Notes: generated from the sequence alone by a model not told the origin. A stretch of 64,000 bases of DNA from Prauserella rugosa (GCF_000719975.1 NZ_JOIJ01000002.1:186001-250000), one strand, 5' to 3'; counted from the first letter of the stretch, positions 38,546 through 47,483 are shown. Program-made: numbers and translations.

Positions 38546-39247
38546 TCAGAGCGAGATCGACAAGCGTCCGGGAGCAGGATCACACCACACCCGGTCGAAG
38601 GCGTCCACGGCACCCGGCAGTGTCAGGGCCCGCGCGGTGGCGTCGAGGACGAGCCGGCGCCACAGACCGGGCCTGCGGAGCATCGCGTGCCGCTCCCCCG
38701 CGATCTCGACCCGTGCGAGCCTGGCCGCGACCGGCGCCGCCCGCGTGGCGTAGGCCAGCGACGCGGCCGGACTGGTCCGCTCGTCGCCGGACCCGTGCGC
38801 GATGAGCACGGTCCGATCGCGCACCGGTTCGACCGGTTCGCCCTCGGGCGTCCAGGGCGCGAGTGCGCAGACCGCCGCGACGCCGTCGGCGTCGGCGATC
38901 CGCAGCGCCACCCTGCCACCCATCGAATGGCCCACGAGCACGATCGGCATCCCCGGTGCCGTGGCACGGATGCGCTCGAGTGCCCATCGCGCGTCCGTGA
39001 CCGGGTCGCGGTCGGGCTCGTTCCACCCGCGGACCCGGTTGCGCAGCAGGTGCACATCGAGACCGAGGTCGCCGTAGGCCGAGGCCAGTGCGCGGGCGAA
39101 GGGCACCATCCGCAGGTACGCCGCTCGCCACGGGCGCACGCGGTCGAGACCGTGCTCGGCCCCGCCGTGCAGGACGAGGGCCGCGGCCCGCGGCTCCCCG
39201 CGTGCGCGGCGCACGGTGAGGACGGGGCGGCCGCCGGCGGCGTTCAT
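38546..39247 (-). CDS. alpha/beta hydrolase
   Basis: A 233-residue alpha/beta hydrolase. The nucleophile elbow is GHSMGG in PIVLVGHSMGGRVALRIA; the acid is likely the Asp in IAHGSGDERTSP and the histidine that in IAGERHAMLRR. The N-terminal RAAALVLHGGAEHGLDRVRP provides the oxyanion HG. Its ATG at 39247 overlaps the ABC exporter stop by 4 nt, so it is co-translated with the transporter; it could process the exported compound. Substrate unknown. A 210-bp gap with no evident gene separates it from the LCP gene downstream. Confidence 0.85.
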   Translation of the reverse strand: MNAAGGRPVLTVRRARGEPRAAALVLHGGAEHGLDRVRPWRAAYLRMVPFARALASAYGDLGLDVHLLRNRVRGWNEPDRDPVTDARWALERIRATAPGMPIVLVGHSMGGRVALRIADADGVAAVCALAPWTPEGEPVEPVRDRTVLIAHGSGDERTSPAASLAYATRAAPVAARLARVEIAGERHAMLRRPGLWRRLVLDATARALTLPGAVDAFDRVWCDPAPGRLSISL

Positions 39248-41235
39248 ACGCCCGCCGGCTCGCCGGCGACCGCGCCGTCGCCGCCGGCCACCGCGTCCGC
39301 ACGACCGGCGGAGATCTCGGCGCGGGCACCCGCGGCGCTCTCGTCTCCGTGTTCTGCGTGCTCTGCGTGCTCGCGGCGGTCGCCGTTCTCGCTGAACTGC
39401 GTGCGATACAGCTGCGCGTACTTGCCCCCGGCGGCGAGCAACTCCTCGTGGGTGCCCTGTTCGACGACACGCCCGTCGACGACCACCACGATGCGGTCGG
39501 CCGCGCGGATGGTCGACAACCGGTGGGCGATCACCAGCGACGTCCGCCCGTCGAGCGCCTCGGCCAGCGCCTCCGACACCGCAACCTCCGATTCGGAATC
39601 CAGGTGCGCCGTCGCCTCGTCGAGCACCACCACCTGCGGGCGCGCCAACAGCAGACGCGCGATGGTCAGGCGTTGCCGTTCACCGCCGGACAACCGGTAG
39701 CCGCGCTCGCCGACGACGGTGTCGAGACCGTCGGGCAGCGACCGCACCAACGCATCGAGCCTGGCACGCGAGAGCGCGGCGGTGATCTCCTCGTCGGTCG
39801 CTCCGGGGCGGGCGTACTCGAGGTTGGCGCGGATGGTGTCGTGGAACAGGTGACCGTCCTGGGTGACGACACCGACCGTCGTCTTCAGGCTGTCGAAACT
39901 CAGGTCGCGCACGTCCACGCCGGCCAGCCGCACGGCGCCGGCGTCGACGTCGTAGAGGCGCGGGACGAGTCCGGCGATCGTCGACTTTCCCGCGCCCGAC
40001 GGCCCGACGAGCGCGACCATCTCGCCCGGGTCCGCGCGGAAGCTCACGCCGTGCAGGACCTCCTCGCCCCCGCGGTGGTCCAGGGTCGCCACGTCCTCGA
40101 GCGAAGCCAGTGAGTACGATTCGGGTGCGGGATAGGCGAACCGCACGTCGTCGAACTCGACCGACACCCCGCCGGAGAGAAGCGGCGTCGGATCGGCCTT
40201 CTCGCTGATCATCGGATCCAGGTCGAGCACCTCGAAGATCCGCTCGAACGACACCAGCGCGGTCATCACGTCGACGCGCACGTTGGCCAGCGCCGTCAAC
40301 GGTGTGTACAGCCGCGTCAGCAGCAGCGCCAGGGACACGACGGTGCCCGCGGCGAGCTCGCCGTCCAGCGCCAGCCAGCCGCCGAGGCCGTACACGAGCG
40401 CCAGCGCCAACGCGGAGACGAGGGTGAGGCTGGTCATGAACCAGCGGGTCAGCATCGCGGTCCGCACGCCGAGATCCCGCACCCGCCCCGCGCGCTCGGC
40501 GAACTCGCCCTCCTCGACGGCGGGCCTGCCGAACAGCTTCACGAGCGTGGCGCCCGGCGCGGAGAATCGCTCGGTCATCTGCGTGGTCATCGAGGCGTTC
40601 TGCTCGGCCGACTCCCGCTGCAGGTCGGCCATCCTGCGGGCGATCCGCCGCGCCGGGATCACGAAGATCGGCAGCAGCACCAGCGCCAGCGCGGTGACCT
40701 GCCACGACAGCGTCACCATGACCACCACCGACAGCACCAGCTGGATCACGTTGGTGACCAGTCCGGACAACGTGGCCGTGAAGGTGCGCTGAGCCCCGAT
40801 CACGTCGTTGTTGAGCCTGCTGACCAGCGCGCCGGTGCGCGTGCGGGTGAAGAAGGCGATCGGCATCCGCTGGACGTGGGCGAACACCGCCCTGCGCAGA
40901 TCGAAGATGAGTCCCTCACCGATGTGGGCCGACTGCCAGCGTTCGGCCAACCCGACCGCGGCGTCGGCCAGCGCCAGTCCCGCGATGGCCAGCGCGAGCC
41001 ACACGACGACGCCGACGGCTCCCCCGCCGACGATCTCGTCCACCACCCGGCCTGCCAGCAACGGCGTGGACACCGCGATCACGGCGGCCACCACCGTCAG
41101 CCCGAGGAAGACCGCGAGCCGCCGCCAGTGCGGGCGGGCGAACGACGCCACGCGCGTCACGGTGCCCTTGCGCAGGCCCTTCGGTGCGTCCGCGGCACGC
41201 ATCGCACCGCTCATCAACGACCACGTGCCGTCCAT
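39244..41235 (-). CDS. ABC exporter, fused permease and ATPase
   Basis: A 663-residue type-IV ABC half-transporter. Six-helix permease at about residues 30-325 (LAVFLGLTVVAAVIAVSTPL, VVVWLALAIAGLALADAAVG, QLVLSVVVMVTLSWQVTALA, LVSALALALVYGLGG), then the ATPase with Walker A GPSGAGKS, Q-loop VTQDGHLF, signature LSGGERQR, Walker B VVVLDEATAHLD and H-switch IAHRLS. The C-terminal ~50 residues are a His/Glu/Ala-rich tail (EHAEHAEHGDESAAGARAE). ATG 41235 is preferred to GTG 41238 for GGAGG spacing. Exports a lipid or drug as homodimer or with a partner; substrate unknown. An 11-bp inverted repeat 35 bp upstream is a probable control site. Confidence 0.9.
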   Translation of the reverse strand: MDGTWSLMSGAMRAADAPKGLRKGTVTRVASFARPHWRRLAVFLGLTVVAAVIAVSTPLLAGRVVDEIVGGGAVGVVVWLALAIAGLALADAAVGLAERWQSAHIGEGLIFDLRRAVFAHVQRMPIAFFTRTRTGALVSRLNNDVIGAQRTFTATLSGLVTNVIQLVLSVVVMVTLSWQVTALALVLLPIFVIPARRIARRMADLQRESAEQNASMTTQMTERFSAPGATLVKLFGRPAVEEGEFAERAGRVRDLGVRTAMLTRWFMTSLTLVSALALALVYGLGGWLALDGELAAGTVVSLALLLTRLYTPLTALANVRVDVMTALVSFERIFEVLDLDPMISEKADPTPLLSGGVSVEFDDVRFAYPAPESYSLASLEDVATLDHRGGEEVLHGVSFRADPGEMVALVGPSGAGKSTIAGLVPRLYDVDAGAVRLAGVDVRDLSFDSLKTTVGVVTQDGHLFHDTIRANLEYARPGATDEEITAALSRARLDALVRSLPDGLDTVVGERGYRLSGGERQRLTIARLLLARPQVVVLDEATAHLDSESEVAVSEALAEALDGRTSLVIAHRLSTIRAADRIVVVVDGRVVEQGTHEELLAAGGKYAQLYRTQFSENGDRREHAEHAEHGDESAAGARAEISAGRADAVAGGDGAVAGEPAGV

Positions 41236-41269
41236 CACCGGCCTCCACCCTTCCGAGTCCCCACACCCA

Positions 41270-41297
41270 CCGAAGTTCGAGATTGGTCGAACTTCGG
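41270..41297. promoter_or_regulatory. 11-bp inverted repeat upstream of the ABC exporter gene
   Basis: Perfect arms CCGAAGTTCGA (41270-41280) and TCGAACTTCGG (41287-41297) with the 6-bp spacer GATTGG. It lies 35 bp upstream of the exporter start. As DNA it looks like an operator for a dimeric MarR- or TetR-type repressor; as RNA it would form a strong leader hairpin. No regulator gene is adjacent. Confidence 0.55.
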
Positions 41298-41379
41298 CCG
41301 ACGTATGTCCTGCACAACACGTTCGCCGTGATGATCCTTCCCGATCGGGTGTCCGGATCGGTGACTGCCTCCCGGCGCC

Positions 41380-41399
41380 GGTGACCTGTCACCTAACCT
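41380..41399 (+). promoter_or_regulatory. palindrome and -10 element before the GT87-like gene
   Basis: GGTGAC (41380-41385), CT, GTCACC (41388-41393) is a perfect palindrome directly abutting TAACCT (41394-41399), a plausible -10. The transcription start would fall at about the ATG 41408, giving a leaderless mRNA under a repressor-type site. Confidence 0.5.
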
Positions 41400-41407
41400 G
41401 ACAAGCC

Positions 41408-42772
41408 ATGGGGAGCCGCCTCGTCCCGGAGTGGGTACGCGTCAGCTGGGCCGAATCCGCCGCGGGCGCTCGGCCGACGGGCGAGGTGCTGCGGCTCGAC
41501 CTGCTGCTGTACGCGGTGTGCACGGCGTACGCGGTCGCGCTGGCGCTGACCGACAAGCACTACGGATTCCGTGTCTGGGCCGCCTTCGCCGCCGTCGCCT
41601 ACGGCGCCGCCTTCGCGCACAGCGTCTGGCTCCGGCTCTCGGTGCGCCGCGGCGCGCGGCGGGACACCGGCGAGCGCGGCGGGCGGCTGCGCTCCCGCTG
41701 GGTCGGGGTGGGGCTCGTCGGCGCCGTCGGCATGGTCGCGCCGCTGGGCGTCCTGCTCGCCGAGCGGCTCTCGGGTGGCGACTGGTCACCGGATCCCAAC
41801 CGCTGGGCCGCGCAGCCCGAGGTGTGGGTCATCGAGCGCTCGGCCGATCTGCTCACCTCGACCGGCACTCCGTACGTGGACGTCACGGCACTCGGCCGCG
41901 CACCGGTGGTCGACGACTTCACGCCGTACGGACCGGTGATGCCCGTGTTCGGCCTGCCGCGGGCGTGGTTCGGCGGCACGCCGGTCGGTGATCTGCTGAC
42001 CGACGCGCGCGTGCTGTTCGCCCTCACGGCCGTCCTGTGCGCGTGGGGTGCGTGGCGACTGCTGGGGCGTCCGCGCGTGCCAGTGCGCGCGGCCCAGCTG
42101 GCCGCGGTGTTCCCGCTGACCGCACTGACCTGGGCGACCGCGGGCCCGGACCTCGCCATGACCGGCCTGCTCGTGCTGGGCTGCAGCCTGGCCGCGGTCG
42201 ACCGGCCACTGTGGGCCGGACTCGTGCTCGCCCTGGCCACGAGCGCCAAGTTGACCGTACTGCCGGCGGCCGTGGTCGTGGGCGTGCTGGTCTGCGCCAG
42301 GCTCGGCGCAGGCGGCCTGGCCCGGTACAGCGCGGTGTTCGTCGGAACCTGCGGTCTCGTCAACGTGCCGGTGCTGCTCGTCGATCCCCGGGCCTTCACC
42401 GAGCACGTCCTGAAGTTCCCCGCCGGGCTCGGCGCCGTCACCTCACCCGCGGCGAGCCCGCTGCCGGGTCATCTCATCGCCGCGACGGGACAGGCGGGAA
42501 AGATCGTCGCCTTCGTCCTGCTCGGCCTCGCCGCGGCCGCGGTGCTGTGGTGGCTGCTGCGCAGACCGCCGGTCGACGGCGCGGACGCCATGCTCCGCAT
42601 CGCCGTCGGCCTCGGCGCCTTCACGCTGCTGACCCCGGCGACGAGATTCGGGTATCTCGTGTATCCGGTCGTGCTGCTCGGGGCAATGCTGTGTGTGCCG
42701 CGCGGGAGCACGAGGGGTACCTCCGCGCCCGGAGAGGCCGCGCGGAGGCCGATTCCCCCTACTTCTTCTTGA
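41408..42772 (+). CDS. GT87/DUF2029-type polytopic membrane protein
   Basis: A 454-residue membrane protein with about ten hydrophobic helices (LDLLLYAVCTAYAVALAL; VGLVGAVGMVAPLGVLLAER; LFALTAVLCAWGAWRLL; LWAGLVLALATSAKLTVLPA; GKIVAFVLLGLAAAAVLWWL; IAVGLGAFTLLTPATRFGYL). The extracytoplasmic YVDVTALGRAPVVDDFTPYG and the helix pattern resemble the GT-C fold DUF2029/GT87 family that uses polyprenyl-phosphate sugars. The catalytic acidic residue cannot be fixed with certainty. A role in cell-envelope glycan assembly is inferred. The 3' end overlaps the convergent HTH gene by 14 bp. Confidence 0.65.
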   Translation: MGSRLVPEWVRVSWAESAAGARPTGEVLRLDLLLYAVCTAYAVALALTDKHYGFRVWAAFAAVAYGAAFAHSVWLRLSVRRGARRDTGERGGRLRSRWVGVGLVGAVGMVAPLGVLLAERLSGGDWSPDPNRWAAQPEVWVIERSADLLTSTGTPYVDVTALGRAPVVDDFTPYGPVMPVFGLPRAWFGGTPVGDLLTDARVLFALTAVLCAWGAWRLLGRPRVPVRAAQLAAVFPLTALTWATAGPDLAMTGLLVLGCSLAAVDRPLWAGLVLALATSAKLTVLPAAVVVGVLVCARLGAGGLARYSAVFVGTCGLVNVPVLLVDPRAFTEHVLKFPAGLGAVTSPAASPLPGHLIAATGQAGKIVAFVLLGLAAAAVLWWLLRRPPVDGADAMLRIAVGLGAFTLLTPATRFGYLVYPVVLLGAMLCVPRGSTRGTSAPGEAARRPIPPTSS

Positions 42773-43004
42773 CCCGCGTGGCACCACCCCGACCACGCAA
42801 TTGGACTCCGGATTCGGACAGCACGCGGTGCACGAATCCGTAGGACCGGCCCGTCGACTCCGCCAGGGAGCGAATGCTCGCACCCTTCTCGTACTTCTTC
42901 TTCAAGTCGGCGGCCAGCTTGTCCCGCGTGTTTCCGGTGATGCGCGCGCCCTTCTTCAGGTCAACCACGTCGATCCACCTTCCGCCCGTCGTGTTCTGGG
43001 CCAC
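42759..43004 (-). CDS. small basic helix-turn-helix protein (Rv1473A-like)
   Basis: An 81-residue Lys/Arg-rich protein, GTG start at 43004 behind GAGAGGGG. The HTH is KKYEKGASIRSLAESTGRSY and GFVHRVLSESGVQLRGRGGA, ending TRVKKK. Very similar short HTH proteins are conserved across actinobacteria; in Mycobacterium tuberculosis a small putative regulator, Rv1473A, sits beside the ABC-F gene Rv1473, and here the ABC-F gene is likewise the next gene upstream. No target is known. It converges on the GT87-like gene with a 14-bp overlap. Function as DNA-binding regulator is inferred. Confidence 0.8.
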   Translation of the reverse strand: MAQNTTGGRWIDVVDLKKGARITGNTRDKLAADLKKKYEKGASIRSLAESTGRSYGFVHRVLSESGVQLRGRGGATRVKKK

Positions 43005-43272
43005 ATTCGACCCCTCTCGTCGCAATGATCGAACACCTTCCGCCGGAATGCCAGACGAGAACGGCAAAACGCGGCAGATGCGCGGAATCGTTGGGCCGAT
43101 CCGGTATTTGCGCTGACCAACTAACTATCTGCGCGCGCGTTCTGGCGAATCGCCAACGAGGGGCCGAAAACCGGGTTCCACCCGGAGAATTCGCCGGGGT
43201 CGGGCAACAGCGGGTACGGAACTACAGGCCGAGCAACCACGCCCGGCGCGGGCGGCCCCGACATCGGGAGCC
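43005..43272. other. non-coding gap with a palindrome between HTH and ABC-F genes
   Basis: Together with the hairpin at 43273-43305 this is a 308-bp gap. It is less GC-rich than its surroundings and must hold the promoter of the HTH gene, but no convincing -35/-10 pair was identified. TGGCGAATCGCCA (43143-43155) is a perfect 13-bp palindrome and could be an autoregulatory site. No gene is supported. Confidence 0.5.
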
Positions 43273-43305
43273 GGGCCCGCCCCGCACGGCCCGCGGGGCG
43301 GGCCC
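43273..43305 (-). terminator. hairpin terminator of the ABC-F gene
   Basis: Perfect 13-bp arms GGGCCCGCCCCGC (43273-43285) and GCGGGGCGGGCCC (43293-43305) with a 7-nt loop, starting 7 bp after the ABC-F stop codon at 43313. No U-tract, as usual in this GC range. Confidence 0.85.
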
Positions 43306-43312
43306 TGGCGGC

Positions 43313-44941
43313 TCACGCGAGTTGGACGAGTTCCAGATAGTCCTCGGACCAGTGGTCCTCGGTGCCGTCCGGGAGCAGGATCACGCGTTCCGGCTCCAGG
43401 GCCTCCACCGCACCCGGATCGTGCGTGACGAGCACGACGGCGCCGGTGTAGCTGCGCAACGCGTCGAGAACCTGTTCGCGGCTGGCCGGGTCCAGGTTGT
43501 TCGTCGGTTCGTCGAGCAGCAGCACGTTGGCGGCGCTGGACACGAGGCCGGCGAGCGCGAGCCTCGTCTTCTCACCGCCGGACAGCGTGCCCGCGGGCTG
43601 GTCGAGCTGTTCACCCGAGAACAGGAACGAGCCGAGCAGCGTGCGCAGCTCCTGGGCGCCCGTGTCGGGGGCGAGGTGCCGGATGTTCTCCCACACCGAG
43701 GCGTCGTGGTCGAGCGTCTCGTGCTCCTGGGCGTAGTAGCCGAGCCGCAGGCCGTGGCCGGCGACGACCTCCCCCGTGTCGGCCTTCTCCATGCCGCCGA
43801 GCAGGCGCAGCAACGTCGTCTTGCCCGCGCCGTTGAGTCCGAGCACGACGACCTTCGACCCGCGGTCGATGGCCAGGTCGACGCCGGTGAAGATCTCCAG
43901 CGAGCCGTAGGACTTGGACAGTCCCTCCGCGGTCAGGGGCGTGCGTCCGCACGGCGCCGGCGCGGGGAAGGTGATCTTGGCGACCTTGTCGGCCTGCCGC
44001 TCCTCGTCGAGGTTCGACAGCATCTCCTCGGCGCGGCGGGCCATGTTCTTCGCGGCCACGGCCTTCGTCGCCTTCGCCCCGAGTTTCGCGGCCTGCTGCT
44101 GCAACGCGCTCGCCTTCTTCTCGGCGTTGGCGCGTTCCCTGCGGCGGCGTTTCTCGTCGGTGGCGCGCGCCTCCTGGTACCGCTTCCAGTTCATGTTGTA
44201 GCCGTCGAGCTCGCCGCGCGTGGCATCGAGGAACCACACCTTGTTGACGACCTCGTCGAGCAGTTCGACGTCGTGGCTGATGACGACGAGCCCGCCCTCG
44301 TGGGCCTTGAGGAAACCGCGCAGCCAACTGATCGAGTCGGCGTCCAGATGGTTCGTGGGCTCGTCGAGCAGGAGCATCGTGCCGGACTTCCCGCCGGCAC
44401 CCGCCTCCGACGCGGCGAACAGGATCCTCGCGAGCTCGACCCTGCGGCGCTGGCCGCCGGAGAGCGTCGCCAGCTGCTGGCCGAGGATGCGCTCCTCGAG
44501 CCCCAGGTTGGCGCAGATGCGCGCGGCCTCACTCTCGGCCGCGTAGCCGCCCAGCGAGGAGAAGCGCTCCTCGAGCCTGCCGTACTTGCGCACGGCCTTG
44601 TCGCGCTCCCGGTCGTCGACCAGTTCGGCCATCGCCGTCTGCGCCTTCTCCATGTCACGCAGGATCTTGTCGAGCCCGCGGGCCGACAGCACGCGGTCCT
44701 TGGCCAGCACGGACAGATCGCCCTCGCGCGGGTCCTGCGGCAGGTAGCCGAGCTCGCCGCTGAGCGTGACCTCCCCCGCGTACGGTTCACCCTCGCCCGC
44801 CAGGACCTTCAGCGTGGTGGTCTTGCCCGCACCGTTGCGGCCGACGAGGCCGATGCGGTCGCCGGGCTGGACGCGCAGCGTGGTGTCGTCGAGCAGGATG
44901 CGCGAGCCCGCGCGCAGTTGCAGGCCGGTAGCCGTGATCAC
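43313..44941 (-). CDS. ABC-F family ribosome-associated ATPase
   Basis: A 542-residue protein with two ATPase domains and no membrane segments. First: Walker A GRNGAGKTT, signature LSGGQRRR, Walker B MLLLDEPTNHLD. Second: GLNGAGKTT, LSGGEKTR, VLLLDEPTNNLD. The linker of about 80 residues (RYQEARATDEKRRRRERANA, KKASALQQQAAKLGAKATKA) is a charged coiled coil typical of ABC-F proteins that reach the peptidyl-transferase centre. Length and context match M. tuberculosis Rv1473. It may resolve stalled ribosomes or protect from antibiotics. GTG start at 44941. The upstream gene encodes acVLRF1, another ribosome-rescue factor. Confidence 0.9.
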   Translation of the reverse strand: MITATGLQLRAGSRILLDDTTLRVQPGDRIGLVGRNGAGKTTTLKVLAGEGEPYAGEVTLSGELGYLPQDPREGDLSVLAKDRVLSARGLDKILRDMEKAQTAMAELVDDRERDKAVRKYGRLEERFSSLGGYAAESEAARICANLGLEERILGQQLATLSGGQRRRVELARILFAASEAGAGGKSGTMLLLDEPTNHLDADSISWLRGFLKAHEGGLVVISHDVELLDEVVNKVWFLDATRGELDGYNMNWKRYQEARATDEKRRRRERANAEKKASALQQQAAKLGAKATKAVAAKNMARRAEEMLSNLDEERQADKVAKITFPAPAPCGRTPLTAEGLSKSYGSLEIFTGVDLAIDRGSKVVVLGLNGAGKTTLLRLLGGMEKADTGEVVAGHGLRLGYYAQEHETLDHDASVWENIRHLAPDTGAQELRTLLGSFLFSGEQLDQPAGTLSGGEKTRLALAGLVSSAANVLLLDEPTNNLDPASREQVLDALRSYTGAVVLVTHDPGAVEALEPERVILLPDGTEDHWSEDYLELVQLA

Positions 44942-45086
44942 AGAGAACTCCGGGTCGTCGAAGGGAAAACAGACAGGCGGATACGCGCGGACACACGCAG
45001 CGGCCCTGGAGCGGGCGGCTGCGTGCGCGGGTTACTCCAACCTGACGACCACGTCGACCAGTGTACGGGCCGCACGCAACGTGGTT

Positions 45087-45116
45087 CTCATCCGGTGAGC
45101 GGGTTCACCGGATGAG
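45087..45116 (-). terminator. hairpin overlapping the acVLRF1 stop codon
   Basis: Perfect 12-bp arms CTCATCCGGTGA (45087-45098) and TCACCGGATGAG (45105-45116) with the loop GCGGGT. The upstream arm includes the last codons and the stop of the acVLRF1 gene, so it probably ends or attenuates that transcript before the ABC-F gene, whose start is 146 bp further on. Confidence 0.65.
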
Positions 45117-45830
45117 CACCTCGACGGCGCGGGCCCTGCGCGCGGCCTCGTCGAGCACGGTGCGGCGCGGCTCTCCGACGTCCAGTACGCGCGGCGAGGC
45201 GAGGGCGAAGACGTCGGCGAGTCTGGTGTCCTCGCGCAGCTCGTCGAGCGCCCTGCGATCACCACCGAGGACCACTCCGTCCAATGCGGATAGCCGCGAA
45301 CCCAGCACCTCGACGGCGTCGTCGGCGGCCGCGCGCAACGCGCTGCGCGCCTGACCGGCCCTGCGGCGGGCGAACCGTTGCTGCGACCAGCCGCCCGCGG
45401 CGCTGCGGCCGTGGACGAGATGCCGGTCGGTGCGCGAGACGACCACCTCGCCGCCCTCCGCGACACCGACACTGTGCGCGCCGAGCCGCACCAACAGCAG
45501 GCCGATCGTGCGCGGCGCCGTCACGTGCTCGACGAGCGGTTCCACCGCCAGGCCGGGGACCCGCGCTACCTCCCCGCCGGGTCGGTCGGTTGCGGCGCTG
45601 TTGTCGGCCGTCGTGGTTGTCGTCGGCGTGGCTGTGGTGAGGGGCGGGAACGGCACCTCGACGGTCGCCGTGGTGCCGTCGGCGGCGGTCACGGTCACCG
45701 ACGTCGCCGTGAGGGTCGTGGTGGTGACGCCGCCCCCGCGTTCGGCGAAGCGTGCGAACCATCGCGCGAGGCGCTCCGGTTCGACCTCCACGGCCTTGCC
45801 GCCGCCACTGACCTGCCGAACGCGTGCCAT
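45105..45830 (-). CDS. acVLRF1-family peptidyl-tRNA hydrolase (Vms1/ANKZF1-like release factor)
   Basis: A 241-residue protein of the actinobacterial Vms1-like release factor 1 family. The core is TIGLLLVRLGAHSVGVAEGG, VVSRTDRHLVHGRSAAGGWS and QQRFARRRAGQARSALRAAA; S149-Q150-Q151 corresponds to the GSQ-type loop whose glutamine helps release nascent chains from tRNA on stalled large subunits in Vms1. GGDRRALDELREDTRLADVF and LDVGEPRRTVL finish the domain. A Thr-rich insertion (about residues 62-92) replaces a normally short linker. ATG 45830. It lies between the dGTPase-like gene and the ABC-F gene; a shared role in rescue of stalled ribosomes is likely. Confidence 0.85.
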   Translation of the reverse strand: MARVRQVSGGGKAVEVEPERLARWFARFAERGGGVTTTTLTATSVTVTAADGTTATVEVPFPPLTTATPTTTTTADNSAATDRPGGEVARVPGLAVEPLVEHVTAPRTIGLLLVRLGAHSVGVAEGGEVVVSRTDRHLVHGRSAAGGWSQQRFARRRAGQARSALRAAADDAVEVLGSRLSALDGVVLGGDRRALDELREDTRLADVFALASPRVLDVGEPRRTVLDEAARRARAVEVLIR

Positions 45831-45911
45831 GCGAGCACCGTAACGAGCCCACCGCGTGCCCCGCGCGGTCGACGCCCGGCCGCCGTCCGCTACCGGCCGC
45901 CGCGCCGGGGG

Positions 45912-47483
45912 TCACAGGACGAACGACTCCGACCACGGTTCGGTGGTGCGTCCCGTGATGCCGTCCAGCAGCGCCGCCGCCTGGCGATCGGTCAGCGACG
46001 CCACGAAGTCGATCACGGCGCGGCCACGGGCGAGGTTCCACACGGCGTCCTTGCCCGTCACCTGCTCGCCGGTCGCCCCGACGAGCAGGTCGGGTGCGTC
46101 CTCGGCCAGCCGCGTGTACTGCTCCCTGGCCAGCGTCACCAGGTCGTGCAGCCTCCGGGGGAGCCTGCGCGCCTCGTCCCGGTCGGTGAGCCAGTCGTCG
46201 AGGGCGTCGACCAGGTCGGCGATCATCCGCGCCTGGCCGCGCTGGTGCAGGGCCAGATCCGCCCGTTGCAGCACGAACCGCACGTGCACGAATTTCAGCA
46301 CCTGCACCTCGTGCCACTGCGCGGGCCGCAGCGTGATGTGCCCGGTCCGCACGGGCGGTTCCGGATCGACCAGGACACCGCCGACCAGGCGGGCCATCCA
46401 CCGTGCCGAGAAGGCCGCCATCGCCTGTTCGGCCTCCACCGAACCGTCGAAGGGGATGGCCAGCAGGTCGTCGACCAGTTCAGCGCGTACCCGCGCGACG
46501 GCACGGGCGAAGGCCTCGTCGTCGGCGACCCACGCGTCCTTGGCGTGCATCCGGCGGCGCAGCGCCTCCAGTGACCGCCCGGGCTTGCGATGCTGGTCGC
46601 TCAGCGCCTCCACGGGAAGCCGGGCCAGCTCGTCGACACCGGACAGCCACTGCCCCAGTTCGGTCGCCACGGCCGCGTGCTGCAGCACGCCGATCCGGTG
46701 GAAGTCCTGGATGTCGTGGATGGCGTAGGCGATGTCGTCGGCCAGGTCCATCACGGAGGCCTCGACGCTCTGCTGCCACGGCTCGATCCGCCCGGCACAC
46801 AGCGCCCTGGCCTCCTCGACGTCGGCGAGTTCGGTGACGTAGGCGGAGAACTTGCTCGACCCCGTGCCCGGTGCGTCCGCCGGTTCGCCCGCGCCCCGCG
46901 GCAGGACCGGCATCGTCGACGGATGCGGGTCCGGGTAGTGCAGCCGCGCCCACGGGTACTTCAGGACCGCCGCGCGCGTCGCCGCGGTCAGATTCAACCC
47001 GCGTGGAGTGGGACCGCCCGACTCCGTCGTGGTCACGATGCGGAAGCTCTGGGCGTTGCCCTCGAATCCGTCGGCGAGCCCGTAGCGGTGCCGGGCGATG
47101 CGGTCCAGCACCTGTTCGCCGAGATGCCCGAACGGCGGGTGCCCGAGGTCATGGCCGAGTGCCGCGGCCTCGACCACGTCGGCGTCGCATCCGCCGAGCT
47201 TGTCGACGAGCGTCCGCGACTCCGGCACCGAGGCGACCCGTTCGGCGATGGCCCTGGCGACCTGGCCGACCTTGAGGCTGTGCGTGAGCCGGTTGTGCAG
47301 CAGACCAGACCCACTCGGACTGACGACCTGCGTCACGCCGCCGAGTCGTGCGAAGAACGGCGACGCCGCGATGCGATCCCTGTCCACCCGGAACGGACTG
47401 CCGATCAGATCCGAGAATCCCGCGTCCGCCGATTCCCCGTCCCGCCTGCGCGTGCGTGGCTCGTTCTGCTCAACCATGCGCAT
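45912..47483 (-). CDS. dgt: dGTPase-like deoxynucleotide triphosphohydrolase (HD domain)
   Basis: About 523 residues of the Dgt family, which cleaves dGTP or other dNTPs to nucleoside and triphosphate. The HD metal site is visible: LLHNRLTHSLKVGQVAR, AALGHDLGHPPFGHLGEQVL, DGFEGNAQSFRI, and the later Asp in VMDLADDIAYAIHDIQDFHR. Length (about 500) fits the longer E. coli-type enzymes rather than the ~420-residue deoxyguanosine types. Starts GTG 47486, ATG 47483 and ATG 47477 are in frame; 47483 is taken with low certainty. It diverges from the XRE-TetR regulator. May control dNTP pools or phage defence; both are inferences from the family. Confidence 0.9.
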   Translation of the reverse strand: MRMVEQNEPRTRRRDGESADAGFSDLIGSPFRVDRDRIAASPFFARLGGVTQVVSPSGSGLLHNRLTHSLKVGQVARAIAERVASVPESRTLVDKLGGCDADVVEAAALGHDLGHPPFGHLGEQVLDRIARHRYGLADGFEGNAQSFRIVTTTESGGPTPRGLNLTAATRAAVLKYPWARLHYPDPHPSTMPVLPRGAGEPADAPGTGSSKFSAYVTELADVEEARALCAGRIEPWQQSVEASVMDLADDIAYAIHDIQDFHRIGVLQHAAVATELGQWLSGVDELARLPVEALSDQHRKPGRSLEALRRRMHAKDAWVADDEAFARAVARVRAELVDDLLAIPFDGSVEAEQAMAAFSARWMARLVGGVLVDPEPPVRTGHITLRPAQWHEVQVLKFVHVRFVLQRADLALHQRGQARMIADLVDALDDWLTDRDEARRLPRRLHDLVTLAREQYTRLAEDAPDLLVGATGEQVTGKDAVWNLARGRAVIDFVASLTDRQAAALLDGITGRTTEPWSESFVL

